Shown here one piece after another: positions 53,736 through 63,038 of a DNA stretch of 64,000 nucleotides. This DNA comes from Gaetbulibacter_B jejuensis (GTDB taxonomy: Bacteria > Bacteroidota > Bacteroidia > Flavobacteriales > Flavobacteriaceae), in the NCBI RefSeq assembly GCF_039524015.1, contig NZ_BAAAGF010000002.1, forward strand, positions 558,001 to 622,000, written 5' to 3'. Position 1 is the stretch's first letter, and each line of letters opens with the position of its first letter. The notes beneath the pieces are model-generated. The model ran no database searches, was not told the origin of the DNA, and saw only the letters and a program-made list of their open reading frames with translations. Both the position numbers and the translations under genes were made by a program.

Positions 53736-56231
53736 TTGCTCTCTAAAAAAGATGGTATTTAACAATAGCTTGTTTGTACCATACCAAAACGCTCTAAAAT
53801 TAGTGTTGTCTGTAAAAACAGCTACATTGCCACGTCTTAAACGTTGCACTTTAAAAGGAACTGTTAACGATAAACTATCTAGATTGGATTGTGAAATATA
53901 ACCACTCAACAAAGGGTTTTTAGTATACTGAATTGGATTGTTGTAACTCTGTTTATCAGCTGAAACAAACAACGTCGTATTTCTAAACATAGCTAGCTTA
54001 TCATTTTTATAACCAAAATTCACTGGATGCGAACGATCTAATTTTGTTTCAAAAATGGCTCCTCCAATAACCTGAGCACCATTATAATCACTACGTTCTT
54101 CAAATGAAATGTTTGTTGCAGTACGTTCTACAGTTTTAAAGTTTAGTTTTAAAAATTCGTTGTTGTTCAACCAACGTAAAGCATATCTGTAACCAATTAA
54201 AGTCCCTCCATTTTCCACCCAAGTTTTTAAAGCTTTAGCATCAGCACCATTTAAAGATCCACTTGGTAAAATTATAGTATTGTAACGATCAAGATTGGTA
54301 CGTTGTAAAGACCTTGTGTCTAGTTTTGTTACAGTTATATCAAAGCGTTGGTCAAATAAGTGCCACAATTCTCCAGCATCATAAGAAGTGATGCCATCTC
54401 CAACGATTAGTGCTATTTTAGGTTGTTCCAAAGTTCTAAATTTACCACTACCTAAATCAATTCCTTCGGTAAGTCCTGTTGAAACAGCATTAATAGTTAT
54501 ATGGCTTTCTTTGGCAATTTCATTTAAAAACGAATACAACTCATCTGCATTTTTAGATTGATTTTGAACAGGAATAAGTATGGTTCCATAATCATAATCA
54601 GTGTTTTGTAATGAAAAAGGTTGCATAGCTACTTTGGCTCTAATACCAGATTTTAAAATAGCGTTAAGTGCTTTTGGAGCATAGTATTCATGCCATTGCA
54701 TAAGATAAGCATAGTTGCTTTTAGCTGTAACCTTTCCTGGTTTCATAGTGAGTTGAGTAACTTCTTCTCCTAAGTGTGAAGTTGAAACATTTTCAGCATA
54801 ATCTACATTAAAAGCTAAAGGAAATGTCCATGCCGAAATATCATAAAACAAGCTATCGGTAAACGTAGTTCGCTTTTCAAACATTGCATTAATTAAACGT
54901 GTGTTTTTTTGATTTTTAGGAACAATATAACTGTAGCCTTTTTTAAACGATTTTCCATCAGCTTTAAAATCAGATTTTATATTGTAAAAGGTTATGTTTT
55001 GACGTTTTAAAATTTCAGCTAAATGATAGGTTCTTGCAGCATCTTTTTCGTCACCAAATACAATAGCTTTACCATTTTCTTTAGCAGCTTCTTCTCGTGC
55101 GTCTTTATAAAAATTATGCTGATAGGTCAATAATTCTTCTCGCATACTTTCAGCAGCTTCTAGAGTAGATAAAGCAGCAGTAAATTGATTTCTTATTGTA
55201 AACGGAAAAGTTAACAATCCGTTAGCACTTTCTTGTATATGTCCTCGCGAACTAGCTTGTTCAAACAAAATACCAATGCCTCCATTTATATCAGGAAAAG
55301 TTGATCCTTTTCCATAGTAAAAATCATCAAAATTTTCTTCGGTATAGTATAATGAGCCTATTTTATCTAAAGCTTTAGCATGATAATTTCCAATTTTTTT
55401 GGTAAGCTCTTGATTTAATTTAGGTGTTAAAGGATGTGTTCTCGAAGGGATTCCTGGTTGAAAGAAGAAGGTAGAGTTAGTTCCCATTTCATGATGGTCA
55501 GTTAAAATATTTGGTAACCACTTATGAAATGTAGCAATTCGCGCTCTCGATTCTGGTAACTGAACTGGTAACCAATCTCTATTCATGTCAAACCAATAGT
55601 GGTTGGTTCTTCCACCAGGCCATACTTCGCGATACTCTCTGTCGTTTGGGTCTGGATTTAAGTTTTTACCTCTATTGGTATTTGCCCAATAGGCAAAACG
55701 TTGTAAACCATCTGGATTAAAAGCAGGATCAAGCAAAATAACACTTTCATCTAATAACTGTTTTACAGCATCACTTTCAGCAGCAGCAAGATAGTAAGCA
55801 ACCAAAAGTGCAGCATTAGAACCACTTGGTTCGTTACCATGTATTGAAAACCCTTGATACACTACTATTGGTCTGTTTGCAGTACTTACAGTGTTACTTT
55901 CAGTAGCAGCAATGTGAGCGTTCTGTATTTCTGAAAGATTACTATGATTTTCAGGAGAAGTTATAGTAAGTAGGAGTAAAGGTCTGTCTTCATAAGTAGA
56001 ACCTCTATTTTCTATATGCACTCTATTTGAAGCTTCTGCTAACGCATACATATACTGCACAAGTTTATCATGTGTTACATGCCATTCGCCAACTTCATGC
56101 CCAATTACCGATTGTGGTGTAGGTATATCAGGATTATAAGTTGTGTTTTGTGGTAAATAATAGTCTAAATTGGTTTGTGCTTGTAGGTTAAATGCTAAAA
56201 CAAAAAAGAGTAGTGAGTATAAAAATTTCAT
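53730..56231 (-). CDS. M14-family zinc carboxypeptidase, secreted
   Basis: The 833-residue protein has a signal peptide (about residues 1-18, ending NLQAQ) and an M14 metallocarboxypeptidase domain (about 45-350). The zinc HxxE motif is in FSIHGNEPSG, and the third ligand His and surrounding region appear in LTDHHEMGTN. A catalytic Glu is likely in GILFEQASSRGH. The C-terminal ~470 residues form additional beta-rich and glutamine-amidotransferase-like segments (LIVGDGITSYDAGELWHLFD). It probably digests peptides in the periplasm or outside the cell. It overlaps the convergent acyltransferase gene by 6 bases. Confidence 0.9.
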   Translation of the reverse strand: MKFLYSLLFFVLAFNLQAQTNLDYYLPQNTTYNPDIPTPQSVIGHEVGEWHVTHDKLVQYMYALAEASNRVHIENRGSTYEDRPLLLLTITSPENHSNLSEIQNAHIAATESNTVSTANRPIVVYQGFSIHGNEPSGSNAALLVAYYLAAAESDAVKQLLDESVILLDPAFNPDGLQRFAYWANTNRGKNLNPDPNDREYREVWPGGRTNHYWFDMNRDWLPVQLPESRARIATFHKWLPNILTDHHEMGTNSTFFFQPGIPSRTHPLTPKLNQELTKKIGNYHAKALDKIGSLYYTEENFDDFYYGKGSTFPDINGGIGILFEQASSRGHIQESANGLLTFPFTIRNQFTAALSTLEAAESMREELLTYQHNFYKDAREEAAKENGKAIVFGDEKDAARTYHLAEILKRQNITFYNIKSDFKADGKSFKKGYSYIVPKNQKNTRLINAMFEKRTTFTDSLFYDISAWTFPLAFNVDYAENVSTSHLGEEVTQLTMKPGKVTAKSNYAYLMQWHEYYAPKALNAILKSGIRAKVAMQPFSLQNTDYDYGTILIPVQNQSKNADELYSFLNEIAKESHITINAVSTGLTEGIDLGSGKFRTLEQPKIALIVGDGITSYDAGELWHLFDQRFDITVTKLDTRSLQRTNLDRYNTIILPSGSLNGADAKALKTWVENGGTLIGYRYALRWLNNNEFLKLNFKTVERTATNISFEERSDYNGAQVIGGAIFETKLDRSHPVNFGYKNDKLAMFRNTTLFVSADKQSYNNPIQYTKNPLLSGYISQSNLDSLSLTVPFKVQRLRRGNVAVFTDNTNFRAFWYGTNKLLLNTIFFREQL

Positions 56232-56256
56232 AAGGATTGTGTTAGTGTATAAATAT

Positions 56257-56287
56257 AAAAAAACCGCTACTGTATTAGTAACGGTTT
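56257..56287 (-). terminator. Terminator of the DUF3276 gene
   Basis: The arms AAACCGCTACT and AGTAACGGTTT have one mismatch; on the minus strand the hairpin is followed by a T run. It lies about 27 bases past the DUF3276 stop. Confidence 0.75.
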
Positions 56288-56314
56288 AATGTATTTTAAC
56301 AAAAGATGTTGTGT

Positions 56315-56713
56315 TTATATATCTTCAAAGTTAACATCTGTAAAGCTTTCTGTAGATTTAGAAACATTTATAGTTTCTCCACCTTCTTCAATATCAGCAT
56401 TGCTGTAATCGTCTTTTTTGAAATCTTTTTGATGACGCTCGCTTATAACTTCATCACCTTTTTCGTCGATGATGTATGAGGTCATTTCATTTAATATTTC
56501 ATTGAACTCAGCAAAATCTTCTTTGTATAAATAGATTTTGTGTTTTTTGTAGTGAAAAGAACCGTCGTCATTAGTGAATTTTTTACTCTCAGTTATTGTT
56601 AAGTAGTAATCTCCTGCTTTAGTAGCTCTCACATCAAAAAAATAAGTACGTCTTCCTGCTCTTAATACTTTAGAAAAAATTTCTTCTTTTTCCATCATTC
56701 CGTGGTCACTCAT
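56315..56713 (-). CDS. DUF3276 (PUR-domain) nucleic-acid-binding protein
   Basis: The 132-residue cytosolic protein has the Bacteroidota DUF3276 pattern: EEIFSKVLRAGRRTYFFDVR, DYYLTITESKK, KHKIYLYKEDFAEFNEIL and an acidic C-terminal tail from about residue 90. The fold is related to PUR-alpha repeats, small proteins that bind single-stranded nucleic acid (BpuR in Borrelia is a known relative). An alternative Met at residue 6 or 7 is possible. It lies between the ABC exporter gene and the M14 peptidase gene, with its own terminator. Confidence 0.88.
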   Translation of the reverse strand: MSDHGMMEKEEIFSKVLRAGRRTYFFDVRATKAGDYYLTITESKKFTNDDGSFHYKKHKIYLYKEDFAEFNEILNEMTSYIIDEKGDEVISERHQKDFKKDDYSNADIEEGGETINVSKSTESFTDVNFEDI

Positions 56714-56784
56714 AGATTTTAAATTAATAAATTAGTTATGTTAACGTTTCAAAAATCTAAAAAAAAAGAATAGTAACCAACAAA

Positions 56785-58545
56785 TTATGATATTTCTTTT
56801 TCTGTAAGCTGCTTTAAATAGAGCTCTTTGTAGTAACCGTCAGAGTTTAAGAGTGTTTCGTGAGAGCCAGATTGAATAATTTTACCATCATCTAAGACAA
56901 TAACTTTGTCAGCGTTTTTAGCAGAAGAAATTCTATGGCTTACTATGATTGTGGTTTTACCTTCTGAAACTTTACTAAGATTTTTAAGTATTTTCTCTTC
57001 AGTTTCAGTATCTACAGCAGATAAGCAATCATCAAACAATAATATTTTTGGAGATTTTATAATAGCTCTAGCAATAGAAACACGTTGTTTTTGACCACCA
57101 GAAAGCGTTATACCTCTTTCGCCTAAAACTGTATCGTATCCTTTGCTAAACTTTTTAATGTTTTTGTGTACATCAGCATTTTTTGCAGCATTAATAACGT
57201 CTTCGTCAGTAGCATTTTCTTTACCAAACATAATATTGTTTTTAATGGTATCAGAAAATAAAAAAGCATCTTGTGGCACGTAACCTATACTATTTCTTAA
57301 ATCATTAAGATTGAGCATATCAATAGGTTTGTCATCAATAGTAATACTACCTTGATTGATGTCATACAAACGACCAATAAGGTCTAAAACAGTTGATTTT
57401 CCTGATCCTGTTTTACCAAGTATAGCAAGAGTTTCACCTTTTTTGAGCGAAAAACTAATGCCTTTTAATGCTTCAATATTAGTGTCAGGATACGTGAAAG
57501 ATACATTACTGAATTCAATATTACCTTCAACAGTAGTATGCTCTTGTGTATTGTTTTTTATGGTTGGTTCTTGCTTTAAAAACTCATTTATACGTTTTTG
57601 AGAAGCTTCAGCACGTTGTACTACCGAAGTTACCCAACCTACAGTTGCAACAGGCCAAGTAAGAAGGTTTACATATATAATAAATTTAGCGATGACACCT
57701 AAACTTTCTATTTCCCCATCGATATATTGTTTACCACCAATATAAATTACAATGATGTTACTTAATCCAATTAAAAAAATCATTAAAGGAAAAAACAACG
57801 CTTGTACCTTGGTAAGGTTTATGTTTTTCTCTCTACTTTCGGTAGATAAGGTATCAAAATCAGCATTTACTTGCTCTTCTATACCATACGACTTTATAAC
57901 ACTAACACCACTAAACGATTCCTGTGTAAAGGTTGATAATTTTGAAAGCCATACTTGTACAATTGTACTACGTTTATGTATGGTTTTGCTTAAAACATAA
58001 ATAAGGTAGGATAAAACTGGTAGTGGAATAATAGTATATAGTGTTAGTAATGGCGCAGACTTAAACATTAAAAACAAGGCAATAACAAATAATGTTAGCG
58101 TGTTGATGCTATACATAATTGCTGGTCCAGCATATTCGCGAGCTTTACCAACATCTTCACTTATGCGACTCATAAGGTCGCCTGTTCTGTTGGATTTATA
58201 AAAGTCTAACGACAGACGTTGATATTGTTGATAAACTTCGTTTTTTAAATCAAACTCAATATATCTTGATACATTGATAATGGTTTGTCGCATTAAAAAA
58301 GTAAAAATGCCTCCAATAACCGCAGCACCAACAATGTAAAGAATGTTGATGAGAAGTTCTCGTTTTACAACAGCCATATCAGTAATAATACCTTTTCGGT
58401 ATTCATCAATAACATCAACCGATGAACCTACAAGCTCTGGTGTAAACAATAGAAAGATACGAGCAACTATAGTAATTATAACTCCTGATAGAAGTTTGTA
58501 TCTGTATTTGTAAAAGTATTTATTGAGATGTTGTAATTCTTTCAT
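56785..58545 (-). CDS. ABC exporter (fused membrane and ATPase domains)
   Basis: The 586-residue protein has six transmembrane helices (about residues 18-300) and an ATPase domain. Walker A is LGKTGSGKSTVLDL (~370), the signature is LSGGQKQRVSIARA (~475), the H-loop is IIVSHRIS. Walker B reads ILLFDDCLSAVD, with Asp where the catalytic Glu normally stands, as in the degenerate site of heterodimeric exporters such as TM287/288. A partner is not in the window. It probably exports a lipid or drug-like molecule (MsbA/MdlB-like). Confidence 0.9.
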   Translation of the reverse strand: MKELQHLNKYFYKYRYKLLSGVIITIVARIFLLFTPELVGSSVDVIDEYRKGIITDMAVVKRELLINILYIVGAAVIGGIFTFLMRQTIINVSRYIEFDLKNEVYQQYQRLSLDFYKSNRTGDLMSRISEDVGKAREYAGPAIMYSINTLTLFVIALFLMFKSAPLLTLYTIIPLPVLSYLIYVLSKTIHKRSTIVQVWLSKLSTFTQESFSGVSVIKSYGIEEQVNADFDTLSTESREKNINLTKVQALFFPLMIFLIGLSNIIVIYIGGKQYIDGEIESLGVIAKFIIYVNLLTWPVATVGWVTSVVQRAEASQKRINEFLKQEPTIKNNTQEHTTVEGNIEFSNVSFTYPDTNIEALKGISFSLKKGETLAILGKTGSGKSTVLDLIGRLYDINQGSITIDDKPIDMLNLNDLRNSIGYVPQDAFLFSDTIKNNIMFGKENATDEDVINAAKNADVHKNIKKFSKGYDTVLGERGITLSGGQKQRVSIARAIIKSPKILLFDDCLSAVDTETEEKILKNLSKVSEGKTTIIVSHRISSAKNADKVIVLDDGKIIQSGSHETLLNSDGYYKELYLKQLTEKEIS

Positions 58546-58598
58546 TTAAGGATTGCAAAGATTTAATAATCGTTACTATGTAATTTTAGTCGGATAAT

Positions 58599-58630
58599 TT
58601 TGCGAATACTTTAATATTAAGTTATTTTTG
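58599..58630 (+). promoter_or_regulatory. Predicted Bacteroidota-type promoter of the leucine dehydrogenase gene
   Basis: TTTG at 58599-58602 and TATTTTTG at 58623-58630 are separated by 20 bases, matching the -33/-7 consensus. The leader is about 45 bases. Confidence 0.65.
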
Positions 58631-58680
58631 CACGCTGTTTTTAGACAAACTAAAAAAGCTATAAAATTAATAAAAATATA

Positions 58681-59784
58681 ATGATATCAGACGTCATAAG
58701 TTCTAAAGAACTTTCAAAGGTTGATCCTGTTTTTGGTCAAGTATCTTTTGACAATCACGAGCAAGTTGTGTTTTGCAACGACAAAGATACTGGTTTAAAA
58801 GCAATAATTGGAATTCATAACACAGTTTTAGGTCCAGCACTTGGTGGAACTAGAATGTGGAATTATAACAACGAGTGGGAAGCACTTAACGATGTGTTGA
58901 GATTGTCTAGAGGTATGACCTTTAAATCGGCAATTACTGGTTTAAACCTAGGTGGTGGAAAAGCAGTAATTATTGGAGATGCTAAAACCCAAAAAACTCC
59001 TGAACTTATGAAAAAGTTTGGTGAGTTTGTTCACTCTTTAAGTGGTCGTTATATTACTGCTGAAGATGTAGGTATGGAAACTTCAGACATGGATACAGTA
59101 AGAGAAGTAACACCTTACGTAACTGGAATTTCTGAAAGTATTGGAGGAGCAGGTAACCCATCACCAATTACAGCTTATGGTGTATTTATGGGAATGAAAG
59201 CAGCTGCCAAGTTTAAGTTTGGTTCAGATGTTTTAGAAGACAAAACCATCTTTGTACAAGGAATTGGGAATGTTGGTGAAGCTTTAGTAGAGCATTTGGT
59301 TAACGAAGGAGCTAACGTAACTATTAGTGATATTAGTAAAGAGCGTTTAGAAAGCATTAGAGACAGATATGGTGTAACTATTTACAACGGTAACGATTTG
59401 TATAGTGAAACTATGGATATTTATGCACCTTGTGCTTTAGGAGCTACTATAAACAATGATACTATTCATAAATTACAAGCTAAAGTAATTGCAGGAGCAG
59501 CAAACAACCAATTAGAGATTGAAGAGGTTCATGGTAAAATACTTCAAGAAAGAGGTATTGTGTACGCTCCAGATTTCTTAATTAATGCTGGTGGAATTAT
59601 TAATGTTTACGCAGAATTGGAAAACTACGGAAAACCAGAAATTATGCGTAAAACAGAGAATATCTACAATACCACTTTAGAAATTCTTAAAAAAGCAGAA
59701 CACGATGGTATCACAACCAACAGAGCTGCTTTAGATATCGCTCAAGAGCGTATCGAGACTAGAAAAAGAGAAAACGCAAAATAA
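58681..59784 (+). CDS. Leucine/valine/phenylalanine dehydrogenase family protein (leucine dehydrogenase)
   Basis: The 367-residue enzyme deaminates branched-chain amino acids to 2-oxo acids with NAD. The GLNLGGGKAVIIGD segment (catalytic Lys, about residues 96-109), the conserved GRYITAEDVGMETSDMDTVR and the NAD-binding FVQGIGNVGEALVEHLV (Rossmann GxGxxG, ~190) are present, as is the C-terminal NAGGIINVYAELENYG. It has its own promoter. Leucine dehydrogenase often feeds branched-chain fatty acid synthesis, which is typical of Bacteroidota, but this link is general knowledge, not seen here. Confidence 0.92.
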   Translation: MISDVISSKELSKVDPVFGQVSFDNHEQVVFCNDKDTGLKAIIGIHNTVLGPALGGTRMWNYNNEWEALNDVLRLSRGMTFKSAITGLNLGGGKAVIIGDAKTQKTPELMKKFGEFVHSLSGRYITAEDVGMETSDMDTVREVTPYVTGISESIGGAGNPSPITAYGVFMGMKAAAKFKFGSDVLEDKTIFVQGIGNVGEALVEHLVNEGANVTISDISKERLESIRDRYGVTIYNGNDLYSETMDIYAPCALGATINNDTIHKLQAKVIAGAANNQLEIEEVHGKILQERGIVYAPDFLINAGGIINVYAELENYGKPEIMRKTENIYNTTLEILKKAEHDGITTNRAALDIAQERIETRKRENAK

Positions 59785-59806
59785 TTTAACAGTTACCAGC
59801 ATTTAG

Positions 59807-59837
59807 TTTCGGTAATGAATAAATAATACTATTTTTG
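59807..59837 (+). promoter_or_regulatory. Predicted promoter of nusB
   Basis: TATTTTTG at 59830-59837 matches the -7 element; a TTTC at 59807-59810 lies 19 bases upstream and resembles TTTG. The -7 element abuts a hairpin at 59839-59866. Confidence 0.5.
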
Positions 59838-59838
59838 T

Positions 59839-59866
59839 GAGGCGAAAAGGTAAAGCTTTTCGCCTC
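59839..59866 (+). terminator. Hairpin between leucine dehydrogenase and nusB genes
   Basis: The arms GAGGCGAAAAG and CTTTTCGCCTC flank loop GTAAAG. It is 54 bases past the dehydrogenase stop and may end its transcript, although only TTAATTTT follows. It also coincides with the predicted 5' end of the nusB mRNA. Confidence 0.55.
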
Positions 59867-59889
59867 TTAATTTTAACGTTCTTTATAAT

Positions 59890-60834
59890 ATGCTTAACAG
59901 AAGACATATTCGTATCAAGGTCATGCAAACCATTTATGCATTTAATGGTTCAGAAAGTTCTGACCTCAAAAAAGATGAAAAATTCCTGCTTCAAAGTTTA
60001 GATAGTATGTACGATTTGTACTTGGCTATTCTATCATTACTTATTGAAGTTCAAAAAAGAGCTGAAGACCACTTAGACAAAACACAAAAGAAGTTTTTAG
60101 CTACACATGAAGAAAAAAATCCTAATTCAAAGTTTGTAAACAATAGTATACTTTGTGCTTTAAGAGACAACGAAGCCCTAAAGGACGAACTAGAAAATCG
60201 TAAACTAAACTATTGGTATTTAGATTTTGAGTACATCGAAATCATTTTTAAAGCCATTTTAGAAAGTAAAATCTACAAAGACTATATGGCTACTAAAACT
60301 TCTAGTTTTAATGAAGATAAAGCTGTAATAGTTGATTTGTTTACTGAAATCATAGCGCCTAACGAAAAGCTATTTGATTACTTTGAAGACAAAAAGCTTA
60401 CTTGGGTAGATGATTTACCAATAGTAAACACTAGCATATTAAAGTTGCTTAAAAAATGTAAGCCAGATGCTCCAGAAGCATTCTTTACACCAAGCTTGTA
60501 CAAAGATTTAGACGATAAAGATTTTGCTACAGAGTTGTACAAAAAAACCGTTTTAAACACTACAGTTTATAACGATGAAATAGCAAACAAAACCAAAAAC
60601 TGGGATGCTGAGCGTATCGCGAGTTTAGATTCGGTATTGTTAAGAATGGCAATTTGTGAGTTTCAAAAGTTTCCATCTATTCCAGTTAAAGTAACTATAA
60701 ATGAGTATTTAGAGATTGCTAAAGAGTACTCAACACCTAAGAGTAGCATCTTTATAAATGGTGTTTTAGACAAAATTGTTAAAGAATACAAAACCGACGG
60801 GAAACTAAATAAAATAGGCAGAGGATTGATGTAA
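59890..60834 (+). CDS. nusB: Transcription antitermination factor NusB (long Bacteroidota form)
   Basis: NusB binds boxA RNA with S10 and supports antitermination in rRNA operons. The 314-residue protein starts LNRRHIRIKVMQTIYAFNG; the usual NusB of ~140 residues corresponds to its N-terminal motif and to the C-terminal block (about 205-305; ELYKKTVLNTTVYNDEI, RIASLDSVLLRMAICEFQ, PVKVTINEYLEIAKEYSTPK, FINGVLDKI). A large insert of ~100 residues lies between them, as is normal for this phylum. It is followed by the DUF1573 and yajC genes. Confidence 0.9.
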   Translation: MLNRRHIRIKVMQTIYAFNGSESSDLKKDEKFLLQSLDSMYDLYLAILSLLIEVQKRAEDHLDKTQKKFLATHEEKNPNSKFVNNSILCALRDNEALKDELENRKLNYWYLDFEYIEIIFKAILESKIYKDYMATKTSSFNEDKAVIVDLFTEIIAPNEKLFDYFEDKKLTWVDDLPIVNTSILKLLKKCKPDAPEAFFTPSLYKDLDDKDFATELYKKTVLNTTVYNDEIANKTKNWDAERIASLDSVLLRMAICEFQKFPSIPVKVTINEYLEIAKEYSTPKSSIFINGVLDKIVKEYKTDGKLNKIGRGLM

Positions 60835-60908
60835 TAAGAAATTATTAGTACCTTTATCTGCTGAAAAATGTAAAACATTTAAATAATAATTTTTAAAAAT
60901 TTAACCCT

Positions 60909-61406
60909 ATGAAAAAAGTGATCTTAAGTTTAAGCGCATTATGTATGGTAGCTTTTACTTCATGTAAGGAAGATGCAGCAAGCAAAGTGAAATCTGAAAA
61001 TGTAGCTCAAGCTGCTGAAAGAGATGCAGTTGCTGGTGAACTTCCAGTGATTTCTTTTGAAGAAGCAGAACACGATTTTGGAACCATAGTTGATGGAACT
61101 CCAGTTGAAACAAAATTTAAATATACTAATACAGGTAAAGCACCATTAGTAGTTAGTAACATTAAAAGTACTTGTGGATGTACTGTACCTCAAGATTGGA
61201 GTAGAGAACCTTTAGCTCCAGGTGAGTCATCTGAATTTACTGTAAAATTCAATGGTAAAGGAAAAAACCAAATCACTAAAACTATTACTTTAACTACAAA
61301 TACTGAAAAAGGTTCAGAGCAAGTTAAAATTAAAGCTTTTATTGAGCCAGATCCAAACGCTCCTCAAAAAGCAGCAGGTAGTGCAAGTATTAAGCAAGTA
61401 AACTAA
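60909..61406 (+). CDS. DUF1573 lipoprotein
   Basis: The 165-residue product has a lipoprotein signal (about residues 1-19, lipobox FTSC). The mature protein contains a DUF1573 domain (about 48-130): SFEEAEHDFGTIVDGTPVE, FKYTNTGKAPLVVSNIKSTC, GCTVPQDWSREPLAPGES and TLTTNTEKGSEQVKIKAFIE. This is a small immunoglobulin-like (ASH/MSP type) fold common in Bacteroidota. Two cysteines are in STCGCTVP. It precedes yajC by 6 bases, so the two are cotranscribed. Function unknown. Confidence 0.85.
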   Translation: MKKVILSLSALCMVAFTSCKEDAASKVKSENVAQAAERDAVAGELPVISFEEAEHDFGTIVDGTPVETKFKYTNTGKAPLVVSNIKSTCGCTVPQDWSREPLAPGESSEFTVKFNGKGKNQITKTITLTTNTEKGSEQVKIKAFIEPDPNAPQKAAGSASIKQVN

Positions 61407-61412
61407 TAATTA

Positions 61413-61703
61413 ATGGAAGGAATTTCTGGTTTTTTACCTTTTATAGCCATGTTTGTTGTGGTGTATTTCTTTATGATTGCACCTCAAATGAAACGAGCTA
61501 AACAGGAAAAAAAGTTTGCAAGCGAATTAAAAAGAGGAGATAAGGTTATTACCAAAAGTGGTATGCATGGTAAAGTTGTTGAATTAAACGACAAAGACAA
61601 TAGCTGTGTCATTGAAACCTTAGCAGGAAAAATAAAATTTGAACGTTCAGCCATTTCAATGGAAATGAGCAAAAAGTTAAATGCTCCTGCAACTACTAAG
61701 TAA
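61413..61703 (+). CDS. yajC: Preprotein translocase subunit YajC
   Basis: YajC is the small partner of SecDF in the Sec translocon. The 96-residue protein has one N-terminal transmembrane helix (about residues 6-25, FLPFIAMFVVVYFFMI) followed by the typical MKRAKQEKKFASELKRGDKV and GKVVELNDKDNSCVIETLAG. The length is normal. secD and secF are not adjacent in the window. It is the last gene of the nusB-DUF1573-yajC group, followed by a strong terminator. Confidence 0.93.
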   Translation: MEGISGFLPFIAMFVVVYFFMIAPQMKRAKQEKKFASELKRGDKVITKSGMHGKVVELNDKDNSCVIETLAGKIKFERSAISMEMSKKLNAPATTK

Positions 61704-61726
61704 CTTGCTTAAACAGTATAAAATAA

Positions 61727-61757
61727 AAAACTCCGAAGTAATCCTTCGGAGTTTTTT
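61727..61757 (+). terminator. Terminator after yajC
   Basis: The arms AAAACTCCGAAG and CTTCGGAGTTTT flank a five-base loop and end in a T run, 23 bases past the yajC stop. A T-rich run on the minus strand also lets it serve the convergent YdeI-like gene. Confidence 0.9.
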
Positions 61758-61787
61758 TATGTATTTATTCTAAACACCAAACACCAA

Positions 61788-62384
61788 TTAGCAATTCTTA
61801 TATTTATCATGTAAGCCAACACCTTTTAAAATCATTGGTGTAATTTTATCTAATCGGGTTTGTTTGGTAGCTTCTCTTTTAGCACTTTCAATATACTCAC
61901 AGTATTCTCGTTGTTTACCAGGAGTTAAAGCTTTAAAACTAGTGTTAAGTTCACTATTGACTTTTAAAACTGTACTTAGTTCTTTTGGGATAATCACAGT
62001 TTTACCTTTACGTTCTGGTTTTAATTCTTTACCAAGCTTTTGGTTTTCTATAGCTTCTTTTACATAGGCTAATACAGCAGCTTTGTCAATATCTTCAATA
62101 GACTCAAAACGCATTTGCCGTAAAGCTTTTGTTTTTTCTTGAGCATTAACTAGTAGTTGTTGTTCATCTTTAAGAAACACACCATTAAAAAACCAAATAC
62201 CAAAGTGCTGTTTAAAAGCACCTAAACCCACAACATTTTTACCGTTTAGGGAATACACAGGAGCACTCCATTTTAAACTTTCATCAAGTTGGGTGGAATT
62301 TATAAGGTCTCGTAATAAGGTTAAGGCATCACTAAAATGGCTATTGACTTCTATATATTCTTCTACTGAGGATACTTTTTTCAT
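61788..62384 (-). CDS. YdeI/OmpD-associated-family protein
   Basis: The 198-residue protein has an N-terminal DUF1801/YdhG-like domain (about residues 10-110; LRDLINSTQLDESLKWSAPV, LGAFKQHFGIWFFNGVFL) and a C-terminal YdeI-type segment ALTPGKQREYCEYIESAKRE and KTRLDKIxPMI-like text. The family is widely annotated but has no proven biochemical role. It begins 3 bases after the stop of the secreted-protein gene at 62388-63038 and is probably cotranscribed with it. Confidence 0.85.
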   Translation of the reverse strand: MKKVSSVEEYIEVNSHFSDALTLLRDLINSTQLDESLKWSAPVYSLNGKNVVGLGAFKQHFGIWFFNGVFLKDEQQLLVNAQEKTKALRQMRFESIEDIDKAAVLAYVKEAIENQKLGKELKPERKGKTVIIPKELSTVLKVNSELNTSFKALTPGKQREYCEYIESAKREATKQTRLDKITPMILKGVGLHDKYKNC

Positions 62385-62387
62385 AGT

Positions 62388-63038
62388 TTAGTTATTATGT
62401 TTTACATATTCATAAATAGCGACACTTGTTATTGTTCCGTTAGCTTCGGTAGTTATTTTTGAAATATTTCCAGTGTTGTCCACACAGTAGGTACTTGTGG
62501 ATATGTAATTACTTTTTTGATTATTTGTAAACACTAAGCTTTTACTTTCAATTAAAAATCCTTTTTCATCATATACGTTTTCAGTTTGAAGTCGTTTAGG
62601 GTTGTCTTTAACTCTCCAAACTTTAGTAATGTCACCTGCTTTGTTGTATTCGTACTCAAAAGCACCATTTTTACTGTATTGATTCTGTGGATTTTTATCA
62701 CCAGATAAGTCAAATTCTTGGTCTACTCGCTTAATTTCTTTTCCTTTGGAATTATAGGAAATTAAAATTCGGGATGTATCATTAGGATATTCAAACTTGT
62801 AATGAGACTCTAAGGCTCCATTGGGTTGAAATCTTTTTTTCTCAATCATACGTCCATTTTTGTCATAAAGTTCCCAATCCCATAATCTTTTTTCATTTTG
62901 ATGCTCAAGATCTAACAAGTAGATTTTAACTTCTTTTATTCCATTTTGTTTATATCTATCAGCTTCTTTTTTCCACATGCTTTGCGAAAAACTTGAAAAA
63001 CTGATGATTAAAGCTAGAAATAGTATGGTTTTTTTCAT
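62388..63038 (-). CDS. Secreted protein with YD/MORN-like repeats
   Basis: The 216-residue product has a signal peptide (about residues 1-18, ending SSFSQ). The mature part contains repeated short motifs such as LYDKNGRMIEKKRFQPNGAL, SYNSKGKEIKRVDQEFDLSG, YNKAGDITKVWRVKDNP and YDEKGFLIESKSLV, resembling RHS/YD or YwqK-type beta-hairpin repeats. No lipobox or sorting domain is visible. It lies next to the YdeI-like gene. Function unknown. Confidence 0.75.
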   Translation of the reverse strand: MKKTILFLALIISFSSFSQSMWKKEADRYKQNGIKEVKIYLLDLEHQNEKRLWDWELYDKNGRMIEKKRFQPNGALESHYKFEYPNDTSRILISYNSKGKEIKRVDQEFDLSGDKNPQNQYSKNGAFEYEYNKAGDITKVWRVKDNPKRLQTENVYDEKGFLIESKSLVFTNNQKSNYISTSTYCVDNTGNISKITTEANGTITSVAIYEYVKHNN

